Shown here piece by piece: positions 34,369 to 42,903 of a stretch of 64,000 bases of DNA (the first letter of the stretch is position 1; each line of letters opens with the position of its first letter). The stretch is taken from assembly GCF_002943565.1 (NCBI RefSeq), contig NZ_PJCH01000001.1, forward strand, positions 512,606-576,605. The letters run 5' to 3'. The position numbers and the translations under genes were made by a program. Source of the DNA: Hyphococcus luteus. GTDB lineage: Bacteria; Pseudomonadota; Alphaproteobacteria; Caulobacterales; Parvularculaceae. The notes beneath the pieces are model-generated. The model saw only the letters and a list, made by a program, of their open reading frames with translations, had not been told where the DNA came from and did no database searches.

Positions 34369-34766
34369 CTTGACAACTTTCGCGAGACCAATAGCGGTCG
34401 AAATCAACAGATCTGGCGAAAATACACGATATGATGCGTTGTTTCGTTGGTCATCAGACCGGGTTTGGCGCGTCATACGAATTGTTGGCGCAGACTATGA
34501 ATCGACTTCCTTAAAGTCGCATGAGACTGCCCATTCAGGTCTGCCATCTGGCCTGACACAGTTGGCATGAAAATCATATCAGCCAATTAAGAAACTATTT
34601 TTTACAGACCGGTGTGGCCAAATCATTCCCCGCGTGCCGCCTTGATGCAACCGACACTCAGTATCCGAATTCCGTATAGTCGGTATCCGCGAAATCACGG
34701 CGCCTTTTTCCCCTCTCTTATTTTATGACATTCTTCATTGAAAGCCGCTGATAACGGGAGACCGTG
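34369..34766. other. Intergenic stretch between moaB and the lpd genes
   Basis: One short frame (TTG start, 34370-34570) could encode 66 residues, but it has no ribosome-binding site and no recognisable pattern. The remaining bases are AT-rich near 34590 and probably carry the promoter of the lpd-type genes. No FNR palindrome is seen. Confidence 0.35.
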
Positions 34767-35384
34767 ATGGCGAATAAACGTCTTGTTGTCGGCGTTAGCG
34801 GCGCCAGCGGCGCAGCGCTGGCTCATGGACTTCTGGATCAAATGTCGCGTCAGACGAACTGGGAGACCCATCTGGTCATCTCATCCGCAGCCTCCCGCAC
34901 GATTGAGCTGGAACTGCAAGCCTCAGCGGCGGAATTGGGAGACGTTGCAAGCGTTGTATACGACGAAAACGACATGGCCGCAGCGATTGCAAGCGGCACA
35001 TTTCAGACGGAAGGCATGGCCGTCATCCCTTGCAGCATGAAAAGCCTCGCCGGCATCGCTCATGGCTATACGGACAATCTTCTTCTCCGCGCAGCAGACG
35101 TTACATTGAAAGAACAGCGTAAACTTGTGCTAGTGGCGCGCGAGACGCCGCTGGGGCGCATTCACCTCGACAATATGTCAAGGCTCGCAGAATGCAACGC
35201 ACGCATTATCCCACCCATGATGACTTTTTACACCCGTCCGCGAACAATCGAGGACATGGTCGATCATATTGTCGGCAAGGTGCTTGGCGAGTTTGGCATC
35301 AAGGGACGCAATTTCCACCGATGGCGAGACGACGAATCTGGAAAACAGCTTGACCCACGTCGCGGGAACGACGGAACAGTGTGA
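34767..35384 (+). CDS. lpdB: UbiX-like flavin prenyltransferase of the hydroxybenzoate decarboxylase set
   Basis: Makes prenylated FMN, the cofactor of UbiD-type decarboxylases, from FMN and dimethylallyl phosphate. The N-terminal motif VVGVSGASGAALAHGLLD binds the flavin phosphate. The mid-region AVIPCSMKSLAGIAHGYTDNLLLRAADVTLKE and LVARETPLGRIHLDNM are UbiX/Pad1 signatures. ATG 34767 (GTG at 34764 also in frame) follows GGGAG. Its stop overlaps the next start by one base. Being next to lpdD- and lpdC-like genes, it serves them rather than ubiquinone synthesis. Confidence 0.88.
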   Translation: MANKRLVVGVSGASGAALAHGLLDQMSRQTNWETHLVISSAASRTIELELQASAAELGDVASVVYDENDMAAAIASGTFQTEGMAVIPCSMKSLAGIAHGYTDNLLLRAADVTLKEQRKLVLVARETPLGRIHLDNMSRLAECNARIIPPMMTFYTRPRTIEDMVDHIVGKVLGEFGIKGRNFHRWRDDESGKQLDPRRGNDGTV

Positions 35385-35794
35385 TGAAAGAAACCTTGAG
35401 TGGATTTTACTTCAGGACGTCCTGCGGACAGGCGGACATTGTCTTGCAGGCGACCCCGATGGGAAAGGATCTTGCCATTTCGATTTTCGGTGGACAATGC
35501 CCTCATATCGGCGCCGTCGCCCTGGCGCAGCCGCGGCCCAGCCTCCGCGATCCTGATTGCGTCAGCGCAACGGCCTCGGTCATCACCTTGTCAGGCCATA
35601 AAGAAGACATGCTCGCGCGTAACGTCGCTAACCGCGTCGCCGCAACAGCAAGCTGTGTGGTGTCGGTCTCCTGCGGAATTCATTATGAGGCGGCGACGCC
35701 CGAACAGATTTGTGAAATCGAAATTTTCGTAGAAACGCTAACCGTTCAACTATTACAGGCCTTACAGCGACAGCGCGCCGCAGATTTAAAATAA
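35384..35794 (+). CDS. lpdD: LpdD-like small subunit of the non-oxidative decarboxylase set
   Basis: A 136-residue protein of the LpdD type found with gallate decarboxylases. PHIGAVALAQPRPSL and ATASVITLSGHKEDMLARNVANRVAA are characteristic, along with a late VSVSCGIHYEAATPEQI. The family is thought to help load or protect the prenylated flavin of the UbiD-like partner. ATG overlaps the lpdB-like stop (TGATG), showing tight coupling. Two Cys and a conserved His may matter for function. Confidence 0.76.
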   Translation: MKETLSGFYFRTSCGQADIVLQATPMGKDLAISIFGGQCPHIGAVALAQPRPSLRDPDCVSATASVITLSGHKEDMLARNVANRVAATASCVVSVSCGIHYEAATPEQICEIEIFVETLTVQLLQALQRQRAADLK

Positions 35795-35830
35795 AGTGGC
35801 GCCAATCGGCTCGATAATCGGGAGGAAACG

Positions 35831-37321
35831 ATGCGGGAAACAACCATGGCCATCGAGATCAACGACCTGCGATCGGCAATCGACTTTCTCAGGAGCATTC
35901 CCGGGCAATTTGTCGAGACCAGTGTGGAAGTTGATCCTTTCGCAGAACTGGCCGGTGTCTACAGGCATATAGGCGCAGGCGGCACGGTGCAAAGGCCGAC
36001 CCAAACAGGGCCGATGATGATGTTCAACGCGATCAAAGGCCATCCAGGCGCCCGCGTCGCGATCGGAATACTCGGAAGCAGGGAACGAGTGAGCTTATTG
36101 TTGGGTGCTCGCACAAACCGGCTTGGCCATCATCTTAATGAGGCGCTCAAGCATCCGGTCAAACCAGTCATGATCGCTTCCAAAGATGCGCCTTGTCACG
36201 AAGTTGTACATGAGGCCACGGACCCAGACTTTGATATTCGCAAGCTGATTCCTGCTCCGACCAATACGTCGTTGGATGCGGGACCGTTCATTACGATGGG
36301 ACTGGTATATGGTCAGGATCCCGAAAATGGCGATGAAAATGTCGCCATTCATCGACTATGCCTTCAGTCCCGCGATGAGATTTCGATATTTTTTTGCCAA
36401 GGCCGTCATTTGGACGTATTCCGTCAAAAAGCTGAAGCCGCAAGCAGGCCTTTTCCCGTGTCGGTCAATATCGGTCTCGATCCTGCCGTCTATCTCGGCG
36501 CCTGCTTCGAACCCCCCGCCACACCCCTCGGTTTTAATGAACTCGACATTGCCGGGGCATTGCGCAATCGCCCCGTTGAGATGGTTCCCTGCAAGCGAAT
36601 CGACAGCAAAGCTCTGGCCCGCGCCGAAATCGTCATCGAAGGCGAAATCTTGCCGAATATCAGAGTGGCGGAAGACAAGAACAGTCACACCGGTCGCGCC
36701 ATGCCCGAATTTCCTGGCTATAATGGCCGCGCCGACCCTTCCTTACCTATTCTCAAGGTGCGAGCCGTGACGAACAGATCAAACGCAATTACGCAAACCA
36801 CGATCGGCCCCGGTGAAGAACACGTCAATCTTGCAGGAATTCCGACCGAGGCGAGCATCCTGACCGCAGTGGAAAAGGCAATGCCGGGATGCATTAAAAA
36901 TGTTTATGCAAGCCCAGCCGGGGGAGGAAAGCTGCTGGCCATCATGCAGGTCTGCAAACGCGCCATCACCGATCAGGGCCGCGAAAGGCAGGCCGCGATT
37001 TGCGCGCTTGCCAGTTTTTCGGAACTAAAAACAGTCGTCCTCGTGGATGACGATGTCGATATATTCGACCCCAATGACGTGCTCTGGGCGATGGCGACCC
37101 GTTACCAGTCGGACGTAGACACGATCATCTTGCCAGGCGTCAGATGCCATCAGCTGGACCCCTCCCAACGGCCTGGCTTCAGCTCCTCCATACAGGCGAC
37201 AGGCGTCTCCTGCAAAACGATCTTCGACTGCACCGTCCCGTTCCATATGCGGGAGGAATTTCAACGGGCCCAATTCATGGAGGTCGACTATCGACGCTTT
37301 TTGCCCGATACTTGCCTTTAA
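35831..37321 (+). CDS. lpdC: UbiD-family gallate/protocatechuate-type decarboxylase
   Basis: A 496-residue prenyl-FMN decarboxylase that closely follows LpdC (gallate decarboxylase) in pattern. Conserved blocks are YRHIGAGGTVQRPTQTGPMM, DIRKLIPAPTNTSLDAGPFIT, NIGLDPAVYLGACFEPP, HTGRAMPEFPGYNG, AGIPTEASIL and LVDDDVDIFD. The E-x-x-x-R-x-E catalytic set lies in the second half. It would remove CO2 from gallate or protocatechuate without oxygen. ATG 35831 follows GGAGG by 6 bases. Substrate preference cannot be fixed from sequence. Confidence 0.87.
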   Translation: MRETTMAIEINDLRSAIDFLRSIPGQFVETSVEVDPFAELAGVYRHIGAGGTVQRPTQTGPMMMFNAIKGHPGARVAIGILGSRERVSLLLGARTNRLGHHLNEALKHPVKPVMIASKDAPCHEVVHEATDPDFDIRKLIPAPTNTSLDAGPFITMGLVYGQDPENGDENVAIHRLCLQSRDEISIFFCQGRHLDVFRQKAEAASRPFPVSVNIGLDPAVYLGACFEPPATPLGFNELDIAGALRNRPVEMVPCKRIDSKALARAEIVIEGEILPNIRVAEDKNSHTGRAMPEFPGYNGRADPSLPILKVRAVTNRSNAITQTTIGPGEEHVNLAGIPTEASILTAVEKAMPGCIKNVYASPAGGGKLLAIMQVCKRAITDQGRERQAAICALASFSELKTVVLVDDDVDIFDPNDVLWAMATRYQSDVDTIILPGVRCHQLDPSQRPGFSSSIQATGVSCKTIFDCTVPFHMREEFQRAQFMEVDYRRFLPDTCL

Positions 37322-37341
37322 ATTCCGCGGGCTTCCTGTTC

Positions 37342-38289
37342 ATGACAGAACTCCCAAACATTAACCTCAATCTGCTTATTTCTCTTAAGGCGCTGCTTGA
37401 TACAGGAAGCGTCACACATGCTGCGGATCAACTTGGCGTTACTCAGCCGACCATGAGCCGCCATGTGGCGCAGCTGCGTGAAATTTTCGATGATCCCCTC
37501 CTCGTACGGACGGGAACCAGATTCGCACATACTCCTAAAGCACTGGCGCTGGCGGAAAGCCTCGGGCCAACGCTTTTGAATATCGAAAAACTCTTTCAGC
37601 TCGAAAGCGATCCCGTAAAAATTCCGCGCGAATTCACTATCGCCGCGCCCGACGTCGTTTCGACCTATATTCTGGGTGAATCGTTGGCGGATTTGTTAGT
37701 GACCGCCGACAATTTTACAATAAACTTGCTGAACTGGGACGACAACGCGAAAACAGCGCTCCAAAATGGCGATATCCATCTCGCGATCAGCATCGATGAT
37801 GTTTTCAGCCCGAACATCTATCGCCTTAAGATCGGCGTCGACCGTTGGGTGTGCCTGATGCGGAATGGCCATCCATTACGTCGTATTAAAAAACCACTGA
37901 CTCCCGACAATATTCTATTGCATAGCCATGTCAGCGCTCACACAGGAGGCGGTCGTGACAAGCAGGTCGACGCCTATTTGCGCAAAAACGGCCTAAAACG
38001 AGATATTAGGGTACACACGGATGGATACATGCCCCTTTGCTCCATCCTCTGCAATACAGATTTTATCGCTATCGTCCCTTGGCATCAGGCACGGATGAAT
38101 AGCCGATTTTTCGATCTGTCTTTTTCTCCCCTCGCTTTTGATTTACCCAATCTTCAATATTCCATCTGGTGGCACGAACGTTACCATCATGACCGGGGAC
38201 ACAAACGACTGCGCGAGATGATACTCCCGAAAATCCGCGACCACCCCGCTCACGAAGGGATCTTCAATCGCAAGCAGGACGGCTCTTGA
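37342..38289 (+). CDS. LysR-family regulator next to the lpd-type genes
   Basis: A 315-residue LysR protein of the NodD/LinR-like branch. The HTH reads LISLKALLDTGSVTHAADQLGVTQPTMSRHVAQLR, and a periplasmic-binding-protein-like effector domain follows (FTIAAPDVVSTYILGESLADLL). It begins 20 bases after lpdC in the same direction; the frame is open further upstream but ATG 37342 is at the expected family start. It probably controls the decarboxylase genes in response to an aromatic acid. Confidence 0.87.
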   Translation: MTELPNINLNLLISLKALLDTGSVTHAADQLGVTQPTMSRHVAQLREIFDDPLLVRTGTRFAHTPKALALAESLGPTLLNIEKLFQLESDPVKIPREFTIAAPDVVSTYILGESLADLLVTADNFTINLLNWDDNAKTALQNGDIHLAISIDDVFSPNIYRLKIGVDRWVCLMRNGHPLRRIKKPLTPDNILLHSHVSAHTGGGRDKQVDAYLRKNGLKRDIRVHTDGYMPLCSILCNTDFIAIVPWHQARMNSRFFDLSFSPLAFDLPNLQYSIWWHERYHHDRGHKRLREMILPKIRDHPAHEGIFNRKQDGS

Positions 38290-38348
38290 ACAAATTATCG
38301 AGGCCGATTTGCAGGGAAGTTCGACTGCTGGAGGCATAATCCTCTGAC

Positions 38349-38990
38349 ATGACGGAAAACGCCCGCTCTAACCAAATGGTGCCGCTACCCATCGTATTTC
38401 TTGGGCTCAGCTTAACTGCCGAAGAAGGGCGACATTTACTGCATGCGGACTATCGGCGGCCGATTGAGAAAGGTGACCTGGATGCGATTTCTCCGCCTGC
38501 CACGGTGTTGATCATTGATGGAGTATTGGAGGATCGGCGGCTTCCCCCTTCGGAGGCCGTACGCGCACTCGAACGTGGCGTTAGGCTCTATGGCGCAGCG
38601 AGCACCGGCGCGCTGCTGGCGATTGAATTGCTCCGCGACGGAATGGTGGGGATGGGGCGCGTGTTTAAGTTTTTGCACAGGTTCCCTGGCGATCGTGAAG
38701 ATTTGGTTGCGCTCTTGTATTTGGAAAAAAAACAGCAGCCAGTGACTGTGCCGCTTATTAATATCATTTTCGCCTGCATAGACGCTGGAATGACTCCCCC
38801 ACAACTCAAGAAACTGATGCGCTTGCTTACTTCGATTCCCTTACATAAAAGGACATGGGCTACTATTGAAACCGCCTGCAGCGCAAGTGGATTGACATTG
38901 CCGCACTCCATTCGCACTTTTGATGTCAAGAAGGAAGATGCATCCTCGCTTCTCGATTCGTTTCGTGAAGAAGTCTCGTCACCTGTCTGA
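38349..38990 (+). CDS. TfuA-like protein without a YcaO partner
   Basis: A 213-residue protein with the TfuA pattern: VFLGLSLTAEEGRHLL, RRPIEKGDLDAI, TVLIIDGVLEDRRLPPSEAVRALERGVRLYGAASTGALLAIEL broken over the IIDG and GAASTGAL cores, then DGMVGMGRVF. TfuA partners YcaO enzymes in thioamide or azoline formation on peptides and proteins. No YcaO gene is in this window. It sits 59 bases after the LysR gene. The ribosome-binding site GGAGG is far from the ATG (about 14 bases). Function without YcaO is unknown. Confidence 0.75.
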   Translation: MTENARSNQMVPLPIVFLGLSLTAEEGRHLLHADYRRPIEKGDLDAISPPATVLIIDGVLEDRRLPPSEAVRALERGVRLYGAASTGALLAIELLRDGMVGMGRVFKFLHRFPGDREDLVALLYLEKKQQPVTVPLINIIFACIDAGMTPPQLKKLMRLLTSIPLHKRTWATIETACSASGLTLPHSIRTFDVKKEDASSLLDSFREEVSSPV

Positions 38991-39399
38991 TGCCGCCGTC
39001 CGGCTGATGCCACGCGGCAAAATGATTACGTAAGAGTGATTTCGTATGAAAACGGTCCGACACTTCGACCATATCCGCCAACCGTTTCGCCAACAGGCAC
39101 GCCCGCATCATTTCGAGCATTGAAAAGACCGCCAGACCGCACCCTTGATAGCTCCAGAATTCATCATCGGCTAATAGGTCGTCAAATTGTTCTTGCATTC
39201 GCCATATGCGGCGCTTTCCAAGACTGGACGATTCAAGCTGGCGCGGCGCTTATTTGACAAGGTTCCCGAAATCTATTCGTCTCGCTTCTATCTCGCGTGT
39301 TATTGGCGTTTTCTGTGGGCAAATCGAAACACCGGCATTTGCCCGAACGTGATTTAGCCAAATGAATTCAGTAATGCTTAGCGTATCATTATGTAACAT
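38926..39399 (-). pseudogene. Decayed BaeRF-type (archaeo-eukaryotic release-factor-like) gene
   Basis: In one minus-strand frame the sequence reads ANAGVSICPQKTPITREI, like the 'PCVSIYLPTHRAGxEI' start of BaeRF proteins. It hits an in-frame TAA at 39252-39250 and continues PRQLESSSLGKRR, then LLADDEFWSYQGCGLAVF and VEVSDRFHTKSLL, matching the 'FWxxQxxGLALF' and 'VxDRFHxKPLL' blocks. The rest of the protein (normally about 350-400 residues) is missing, and the frame ends inside the TfuA-like gene. A premature stop plus C-terminal loss mark it as broken. Confidence 0.72.
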
Positions 39400-39579
39400 G
39401 ACAAATTTCTCAGTGAGACCTTCTACGTATTCGGCTGTCGCTCTTGTCGCATGTCTTCTTCGCAACAGACCTTGTTTAGCGAATTGCACGTCATGGTCGC
39501 TCGTTAAGACTTTCTGACGATATCTCCTTCTTCGTATATTTCCTTCGATCACTACGGTACTGTATTTGACACAACCCGC

Positions 39580-40470
39580 TTATTCTTCGCCTTTCCATGG
39601 CCGCCAAACGAGCACATCACAGGCGGCATCCCTGATTACCTGCTGCGTCACGCTGCCAATCAGCGCGCGACGCAAAAGGCTTGAGCGACCCGGGCCGACA
39701 GTGATCAGATCGGTTTTTGGACTGCGCGTAGCATTCGTCAGGGCGTTACCCGGCCCGCCGGTCGCTATTCGCGTTGTTACCGCACGACCGGTCACACCGT
39801 TGGCAAGCTTTTTCAAATTTTCTTTTGCCCTGCGGATAAGAGCCGCACGATGTGAGTCGATAGCAGCCTGGCCTACGCCCGTGCTTATCAGCGACTGTTT
39901 GAGTGGCGGTAAAATTGTCACGACCTGCATTATGTGCAGTGCGGCGTCAGGCAGAAGATTAGCCAGATAATTGAGAGCTTCCGCCCCTCCTTCCCGGCCG
40001 TCAGTCGCAAGCAGGGCGCGTTGATAAGGTTCTTTGACGGGACGTTTGACGATAAGAACTGGCGCCGATGCGCCGCGAATTACCCGATCGGCCGTTGAGC
40101 CGATAAGCTTCGCCAATATAGATTGGCGCTGGTGCGAGCGCACGACGATGAGGTCTGGCGCAAATGTTTCGCAATGTTTGATCAAGGCGGCGGCGGAAGC
40201 GCCGATTTCGACAAAAATGTCCGCTTTTTCGACGTCAGGGGCCGCCCTGTCGATAGCCGCTTTGATCATCTCTCGCGCTTCGCGTTTGGCCTCCTGCTGC
40301 AGCCGAACGACTTCCGGCGTCGCAAGCTCGAAATCTTCAGGAAACTCGATCACATGAAGCACCGTCAAGGAAGCTTTATGGATCAATGCAATTTCTGCGG
40401 CGCGCATCAAAACATCGTCGTCTTGAGGAAACTCTCCGACCGCTGCTAGAATGTTCTTATACGGTGTCAT
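39580..40470 (-). CDS. Tandem universal stress protein (UspA family)
   Basis: A 296-residue cytoplasmic protein with two Usp domains. The first covers residues 1-143, with the ATP-binding-type motif VIRGASAPVLIVKRP after an 'IGSTADRV' loop. The second covers about 150-290 and has a G-x2-G-x9-G(S) motif, GPGRSSLLRRALIGSVTQQVI. Tandem Usp proteins of this type respond to hypoxia, nutrient stress or NO in many proteobacteria. It lies alone on the minus strand, 13 bases after a hypothetical ORF. Confidence 0.85.
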   Translation of the reverse strand: MTPYKNILAAVGEFPQDDDVLMRAAEIALIHKASLTVLHVIEFPEDFELATPEVVRLQQEAKREAREMIKAAIDRAAPDVEKADIFVEIGASAAALIKHCETFAPDLIVVRSHQRQSILAKLIGSTADRVIRGASAPVLIVKRPVKEPYQRALLATDGREGGAEALNYLANLLPDAALHIMQVVTILPPLKQSLISTGVGQAAIDSHRAALIRRAKENLKKLANGVTGRAVTTRIATGGPGNALTNATRSPKTDLITVGPGRSSLLRRALIGSVTQQVIRDAACDVLVWRPWKGEE

Positions 40471-40482
40471 GTGACCCCCATT

Positions 40483-40872
40483 TTACTGCTGGAATATTGA
40501 CGCCGTTTGCAGGCGCTTTCCGTACCACTTGATATGATCGATACGCTTCTGAATCTTTCGACATTCAGGGAAAATCAATTGATCGGCGGCGTTCTTCCAG
40601 AAACTGGATGCATAGTTCATTAGCAACTGGGCTGAGGAGTTATCTGATTGTCGCCAATCCCGCTGTCCGATTGCAGAATCTGAAGTTCGTCTCCGACTGG
40701 ACATATCGGCAATCCTGCCGCCGTCGTCTTCCCAGCGCGCAATACAAACAGCGCTCGCGTTCTTTGCGGGATTTTTGCGCTCTTGGCGAAGCTTTTGCGC
40801 AACTCGAGCCGGCGTCAGTTCGTCAAACTTCATCTTGGCCTTCATGGATTGAGCTCTTTCTAAAAATATCAT
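40483..40872 (-). CDS. Hypothetical protein, 129 residues
   Basis: An Arg/Lys- and Ser-rich protein that I do not recognise. The start ATG lies 3 bases after the stop of the upstream hypothetical gene, with AAGGG upstream, and it ends 12 bases before the UspA gene begins. The close packing (three genes in one direction) is the main reason to accept it. KYGKRL-like basic residues at the C-terminus and one short helix (LLMNYASSFWKNAADQLI) can be seen. Confidence 0.36.
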   Translation of the reverse strand: MIFLERAQSMKAKMKFDELTPARVAQKLRQERKNPAKNASAVCIARWEDDGGRIADMSSRRRTSDSAIGQRDWRQSDNSSAQLLMNYASSFWKNAADQLIFPECRKIQKRIDHIKWYGKRLQTASIFQQ

Positions 40873-40875
40873 CGG

Positions 40876-41217
40876 TCAAAACCCTTTTTCGATGCGCCGT
40901 CGAAAAGTGGGCGGCATTAACGCTGCATCTTGAAACTTTGTTCCAACGCCATTCTGACAGACGGTCGGCGATACTTCCTCGGGAGCAGACCTCCGAATAG
41001 GAACGGATTCACCGACCAGCAGCAGAATCTCGTTTCGCGGGACGCCAAAATCGGCAAGCAACCGGGCGGCGAAACTCTCTAGAGGCTCTTTGCTTTTCCC
41101 CCTGGACAAACGATTAATCGGAACAGCCAAAATCTTTGGCAGTTTCGTCCGCTTCTCGAGTCGTTGGAATTTGGGAGCTTCAGCAAATTCAAGTTGTTCT
41201 TCAGCGCGCCTACCCAT
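40876..41217 (-). CDS. Hypothetical protein, 113 residues
   Basis: Starts MGRRAEEQLEFAEAPKFQRL with GGAG 6 bases before the ATG, which is a good translation signal. The frame is open 50 codons further upstream but that start lacks such a site. The middle part LESFAARLLADFGVPRNEILLLVGESV looks like a compact helix-strand unit. No family is recognised. It probably forms a short operon with the next hypothetical gene and the tandem UspA gene. Confidence 0.4.
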   Translation of the reverse strand: MGRRAEEQLEFAEAPKFQRLEKRTKLPKILAVPINRLSRGKSKEPLESFAARLLADFGVPRNEILLLVGESVPIRRSAPEEVSPTVCQNGVGTKFQDAALMPPTFRRRIEKGF

Positions 41218-41789
41218 TACTTTCTCCACTGTTATTCCGGTCTGCAATGACGCCCACCGTAAGGCGCGCTTGGCCGGAAACCGCCGAAATTCTTGGCTTC
41301 TCCAGACGCAGAAACTGGTCTTCCATTTTATTACTTTTGAGAGTTCAGAAAAGGCCCCAAAAATCAACCCGGCTGAACAAAACCGCGCTGCATGGGGTTA
41401 AGAGCGGTTCAGGAGTGTTCCTGCAAACCGGATAAGCTTGGTATGATGAAAAATCATAAGCATGACTGAGATATAGTGCGCACTGATTGTTTTTCAATGA
41501 TAAGAAAATGCTGCGGCCGAACAACTCAGACCGAGTTTTCGTTCCCGGCAAATCGAAGCCGTAATTGGCGCAATTTGCTAGAAACGTTCGAGAGAACAGC
41601 GATGAATCTCGAACTTTCAGCGATCAGGTCACATCCTATCTTTTCACCGAGAACTGGCGTTGAATCGTTCAATCACTTTGCTTTGTTAAGTTTCACGCCA
41701 CCCAACATCTGCTCTGATCGACTTACCAACCACTTATATCCCGAGGTCGCGCTAGGTGCGGCGCCTGGCCTTTACGCCAATCACCTCAG
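41218..41789. other. Intergenic stretch without a supported gene
   Basis: One rightward open frame (41476-41856) overlaps the end of the NDUFS4-like gene and has no recognisable pattern or ribosome-binding site. A short AT palindrome (ATTG/CAAT around TTTTT) lies near 41485. I see no RNA gene here. Confidence 0.35.
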
Positions 41790-42224
41790 CTACGCGCCTT
41801 CACCCGATAAGTTGGCGGGCCGGCGCAAAGTTCGCTGTCGCGCCAATTCTGCCTGATAGTTGCGGCGCTGGAGCGTCACTGGTCGGTCGATAATGCTGTA
41901 GCTCCACCCTTTGGATTCCGCGAATGAAACAGCGCTATTCAGACTTGGAAACTCAAGCCGAATATTGCTGTATGGATCACACGAGCTGGTCCAACCCATC
42001 AATGGTTCTGTTTTGCGCGGCGTCCATGGTTCAAATTCAATATGCCACCGCGACAATGAACGCAGTCCGGCGCGCCCAGGCGTTCGCGAACGTTGACGGA
42101 TAATAGCCAGGGGGCGTTCGCGCGCCGGCGCAATTGAATGGGACGACAATGATTTTGGAATTGCATCGTCTTTACTGACTGAGCGCGGCGTTTCGAGAAA
42201 GTCGTTATTTCGGTGAATATTCAT
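41790..42224 (-). CDS. NDUFS4-like (ETC complex I subunit) stand-alone protein
   Basis: A 144-residue protein whose C-terminal two-thirds match the NDUFS4 family: WHIEFEPWTPRKTEPLMGWTSS, then IRLEFPSLNSAVSFAESKGWSYSII. NDUFS4 is an accessory subunit at the NADH-binding module of complex I. The usual copy in alphaproteobacteria is a short housekeeping gene. This one has an N-terminal basic extension of about 60 residues and sits in an operon with an Rnk-like regulator and an unknown protein. It may be a paralogue used under stress or low oxygen. Confidence 0.78.
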   Translation of the reverse strand: MNIHRNNDFLETPRSVSKDDAIPKSLSSHSIAPARERPLAIIRQRSRTPGRAGLRSLSRWHIEFEPWTPRKTEPLMGWTSSCDPYSNIRLEFPSLNSAVSFAESKGWSYSIIDRPVTLQRRNYQAELARQRTLRRPANLSGEGA

Positions 42225-42236
42225 CGTTAATTTCCT

Positions 42237-42902
42237 CTAGTTCGCGGACAACCGCCTAACAGATTCAAACCGGCTGTTGAGGTTCCGGCCAACATTTTTC
42301 AGCACCGAAACCGTCGGCCTTTGCCCAACTACGATGTGATGCTTTGATTTGCTCACGCCGCTGTCGTAACGAAGCCGCGTTTCAACCATCGACAATGACA
42401 AAAACATCACGAGGCGAATGTTCGAATCAGCCTGTATTTGCGGGTGGTCCCCAATATGCCTCTGTAATGTTACCGTCGCCTCGGTCAGGTCTTTTGTTAA
42501 GTTCCGAGTGTCGGTCTTTTGCTTTTCGTTAATCCGCTGCGATTGCATGAAAACAGCGGCTTGTTCGAGCCCTGCTCCCCAATGATCGCCGGCATGGCGA
42601 CAAACTTTATTGCGGCATGCGCCCCGCACGGTTTCTAACTTGCCGTCATTATCGAGAAAGACCGTTGGCGGGCTCGTTAAGACAGTCCTGCCTGCGGAAA
42701 CCTCATGTGCGGCCTCGGACAATGCCGCGCACAACAATTGATCCCGAGTCTCTGGCGATAACGTTAATTCCGTCGCGTGAGCGAAGAGACGCTCAACTGC
42801 CGATTCATGGGAGCACCGAGACAGAAGTTTACACGCGTTCCAGCGCACTTTCGCGAGCAGTGCGGCAGCAACCGCACAACGGTCATAACGATTACGTGAC
42901 AT
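42237..42902 (-). CDS. Hypothetical protein, 221 residues
   Basis: I do not recognise this protein. It is mostly helical, with several Cys (RWNACKLLSRC, LLCAALSEAA, GACRNKVCRHAGDHW); the last cluster C-x4-C-x-H could bind metal or haem but is not a CxxCH motif. ATG 42902 overlaps the upstream Rnk-like stop region (stop TGA at 42906-42904, ATG one base later), with GGTGG before it, so it is translated right after the Rnk-like gene. The NDUFS4-like gene follows 12 bases later. Confidence 0.55.
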   Translation of the reverse strand: MSRNRYDRCAVAAALLAKVRWNACKLLSRCSHESAVERLFAHATELTLSPETRDQLLCAALSEAAHEVSAGRTVLTSPPTVFLDNDGKLETVRGACRNKVCRHAGDHWGAGLEQAAVFMQSQRINEKQKTDTRNLTKDLTEATVTLQRHIGDHPQIQADSNIRLVMFLSLSMVETRLRYDSGVSKSKHHIVVGQRPTVSVLKNVGRNLNSRFESVRRLSAN

Positions 42903-42903
42903 A

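Noticed and set aside
34370..34570. Possible 66-residue protein right after moaB
   Set aside because: TTG start without a ribosome-binding site, unusual composition and no pattern.
41476..41856. Rightward 126-residue frame overlapping the NDUFS4-like gene
   Set aside because: The opposite strand has a clear NDUFS4 pattern, and this frame has no supporting signal.
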